The translations under genes were made by a program, and so were the position numbers. Positions 32,299-33,489 of a DNA stretch of 33,489 nucleotides are shown in pieces. Location of the stretch: positions 1 through 33,489 of the forward strand of contig JAUTXJ010000081.1 of NCBI GenBank assembly GCA_030838075.1, in the 5' to 3' direction. The notes below the pieces were generated by a model, which saw nothing but the letters and a program-made list of their open reading frames with translations, ran no database searches and was not told the DNA's origin. This DNA is from Acidobacteriaceae bacterium. Lineage in GTDB: Bacteria > Acidobacteriota > Terriglobia > Acidiferrales > UBA7541. Position 1 is the first letter of the stretch; every line of letters starts with the position of its first letter.

Positions 32299-32388
32299 GG
32301 AGGAGTGGGTGAGCGGTTGAAACCGGCGGTCTTGAAAACCGTTAGACCCGAAAGGGTCTCGGGGGTTCGAATCCCTCCTCCTCCGCCA
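32299..32388 (+). tRNA. tRNA-Ser (anticodon UGA)
   Basis: 90 nt. Acceptor stem GGAGGAG (32299-32305) pairs with CTCCTCC (32378-32384), discriminator G, and CCA encoded at 32386-32388. The anticodon loop CTTGAAA carries TGA at 32333-32335. A long variable arm (TAGACCCGAAAGGGTCTCG) marks a serine-type class II tRNA, and GGTTCGAATCC is the T-arm. No gene is seen downstream for about 420 bp. Confidence 0.95.
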
Positions 32389-32808
32389 TCGCGACGAAAA
32401 AATTATTAGAGGTTGAACTCAACAACGCCCCGCCACCCATAATTTTCTTCAATGTCACGCCGCACGCCTGGCGGTTACCGCTGAACGGCCTCGAACTCGC
32501 GCACCAGAAAGTACTGTCGAGGATAGAACCAAATCCTTCCGATCGAACGCGCACGACAGTGTGTCTGGTCCGTTGTTGACTAGGCGAGGACAATTCCCGA
32601 CTAGTTCTATTCCTCTCAGCCAAAGAGCCTTGTACCGTTTTGACAGCGGAAATACCGGCTCGTTCTGCCTCAGCCATCTGTAAACGTTGGTAACTGGCCC
32701 CTTAGTAAGCGCGGACGGTTTTTTCCGGTGCTCGGAAACTGTCCCTTCGGTCAGTTGTGACGGGCAGACCGCAATGGTATTCATGACGAGAATAGCGAGT
32801 GTGTGCAA
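32389..32808. other. Gene-free stretch after tRNA-Ser
   Basis: About 420 bp with no supported gene. The open frames here are on the minus strand; one runs through the tRNA (its end reads as the usual translated-tRNA artefact) and the other (32455-32808) shows no family resemblance. I saw no repeat of the tRNA 3' end, integrase fragment or other sign of an integrated element. Confidence 0.5.
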
Positions 32809-33435
32809 ATGACCGAAAGACGCAACCTAAAGCCAGTAGCTCGAAAATCGCGCGCTACAGGGTTCAGCATGATCGAACTCTTGGTGGTGGTGGCCATCGT
32901 TATGGTCATTGCTGGTCTTGCTATTCCACAAATCACACTTACGTTGCGTACTTATCAAGTCACCTCAGCCGCGTCCCAGATCGCTGACGCCATAAAATTC
33001 GCTCGTTTTGAGGCCATTCGCCGTAACTGGCCTATGAGCTTCCTGGCGTCGTGGTCGGGAGTACGGTGGTCGGTAGGCACAGACAGTAATGGCGACACCA
33101 TTTTACAGCCTTCCGAACGCCAGTTCGACGTTACCGGCAACGTTACTCTGCTCACCGCTGCCGGTGTACCCACCTCCGGCAACCTCCCTGGGGCTTTGAA
33201 TGTGCCAGCGGTCACTGTTCTTTCCGGCAGCACCTCGGCAAAGGCAATCTTCTTCGATCCGCGAGGGGCCGTTAATTTTGCCGCAAGCGCCGGTGGTGCA
33301 GCCACCGTTTACGTGCTTTACGTCGGGCCGACTTCTCTGAGCACTCAGGACTATCGCGCTGTGGTGGTCATGCCCTCCGGCATAACCCAAGTGTGGGCCG
33401 GCAATGCCGGAAGCGCCTGGCACCAAATAAGCTGA
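32809..33435 (+). CDS. Type IV pilin-like / GspH-FimT pseudopilin
   Basis: 208 residues from ATG 32809 (GTG 32803 adds two). A short positively charged leader is followed by the prepilin peptidase site ATGFSMIELLVVVAIVMV, with cleavage expected after Gly and the conserved Glu at +5, and a hydrophobic N-terminal helix. The remainder is a GspH/FimT-like globular domain (ASQIADAIKFARFEAIRRNW, a DSNGD loop, PRGAVNF, and a beta-rich C-terminus ending VVVMPSGITQVWAG). This is a minor pilin or pseudopilin of a type IV pilus or type II secretion system. It is the first gene of a cluster that continues beyond the window. Confidence 0.88.
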   Translation: MTERRNLKPVARKSRATGFSMIELLVVVAIVMVIAGLAIPQITLTLRTYQVTSAASQIADAIKFARFEAIRRNWPMSFLASWSGVRWSVGTDSNGDTILQPSERQFDVTGNVTLLTAAGVPTSGNLPGALNVPAVTVLSGSTSAKAIFFDPRGAVNFAASAGGAATVYVLYVGPTSLSTQDYRAVVVMPSGITQVWAGNAGSAWHQIS

Positions 33436-33462
33436 TTCTTTACGACACTTGAGGAAATGCGA

Positions 33463-33489
33463 ATGAGTAAGCGCAACACAAATAATAGA
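33463..33489 (+). CDS. Start of a further gene, truncated by the window end
   Basis: ATG 33463 (or 33457, in frame) is preceded by GAGGA (33451-33455) and begins 27 bp after the pilin stop; nine residues are visible (MSKRNTNNR). Polar N-termini of this kind occur before prepilin signals, and minor pilin genes are normally clustered, so another pilin-assembly protein is likely. Too little is present to identify it. Confidence 0.4.

Noticed and set aside
32342-32677. Minus-strand open frame of 111 codons ending in a FEPPRPF-like tail
   Set aside because: Its C-terminal end is the translated antisense of tRNA-Ser, a well-known spurious protein pattern; the rest shows no family resemblance.
32299-32808. 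tRNA-Ser followed by an integrated element (att site)
   Set aside because: No duplicate of the tRNA 3' end, no integrase and no phage-like gene were seen; a normal pilin gene follows.
1-33489. CRISPR array, insertion sequence, toxin-antitoxin pair or prophage
   Set aside because: No regularly spaced repeats, transposase, toxin-like small gene pair or phage structural gene was recognised on either strand.

Overview
The window is a high-coding, roughly 55% G+C bacterial chromosome segment. It most resembles Acidobacteriota (Koribacter/Terriglobia-like). This is an inference from family content: CadC-type winged-helix regulators fused to TolB-like propellers, a PEGA-domain protein, a PilZ protein, a CocE/AEH-type hydrolase and alanine-rich secreted small proteins. 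No rRNA is present to confirm it.

Positions 1-17.5 kb form a nucleobase-degradation island. On the plus strand lie the C-terminus of a dihydropyrimidinase (1-366), an M20-type N-carbamoyl amidohydrolase (378), a fungal-FCY1-like cytosine deaminase (1716) and an adenosine deaminase (2338). The first three would take cytosine through uracil and dihydrouracil to beta-alanine if a dihydropyrimidine dehydrogenase lies upstream. Facing them is a tightly packed nine-gene minus-strand operon (13431 down to 3488): allantoinase, the three xanthine dehydrogenase subunits, HIU hydrolase, uricase, allantoate amidohydrolase, (S)-ureidoglycine aminohydrolase and ureidoglycolate amidohydrolase. The missing uricase-branch step, OHCU decarboxylase, is present as a C-terminal fusion on the FAD subunit of xanthine dehydrogenase. 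Diverging from the operon across a 221-bp shared control region are guanine deaminase (13653) and an NCS2 purine permease (14216). Together these encode purine uptake, deamination of guanine and adenosine, and conversion of xanthine to glyoxylate, CO2 and ammonia by the plant-type ureide route. A secreted CocE/alpha-amino-acid-ester-hydrolase-like enzyme follows.

From 17.8 to 21 kb there are two CadC/ToxR-like winged-helix membrane regulators. One carries a large TolB-like propeller; the other stops just after its membrane segment. A DDAH-like guanidino hydrolase (21117), a PEGA lipoprotein-like or secreted protein, a POT-like MFS transporter, a TPR protein, a small secreted cytochrome c, an HU protein, a DUF169 protein and an M20 dipeptidase follow.

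From 28.3 kb on there are a PilZ protein, the MsrP/MsrQ periplasmic methionine-sulfoxide reductase pair, a secreted small protein behind a strongly structured leader, a GAF-ANTAR RNA-binding regulator, tRNA-Ser(UGA), and the start of a type IV pilin-like gene cluster that runs off the window.

The most interesting items are the XDH-FAD/OHCU-decarboxylase fusion, the complete pathway-in-one-operon with three diverged M20 amidohydrolases, the FCY1-type deaminase, the structured leader at about 30.5-30.7 kb, and a long imperfect inverted repeat at 17.6 kb. No CRISPR array, insertion sequence or prophage was seen.
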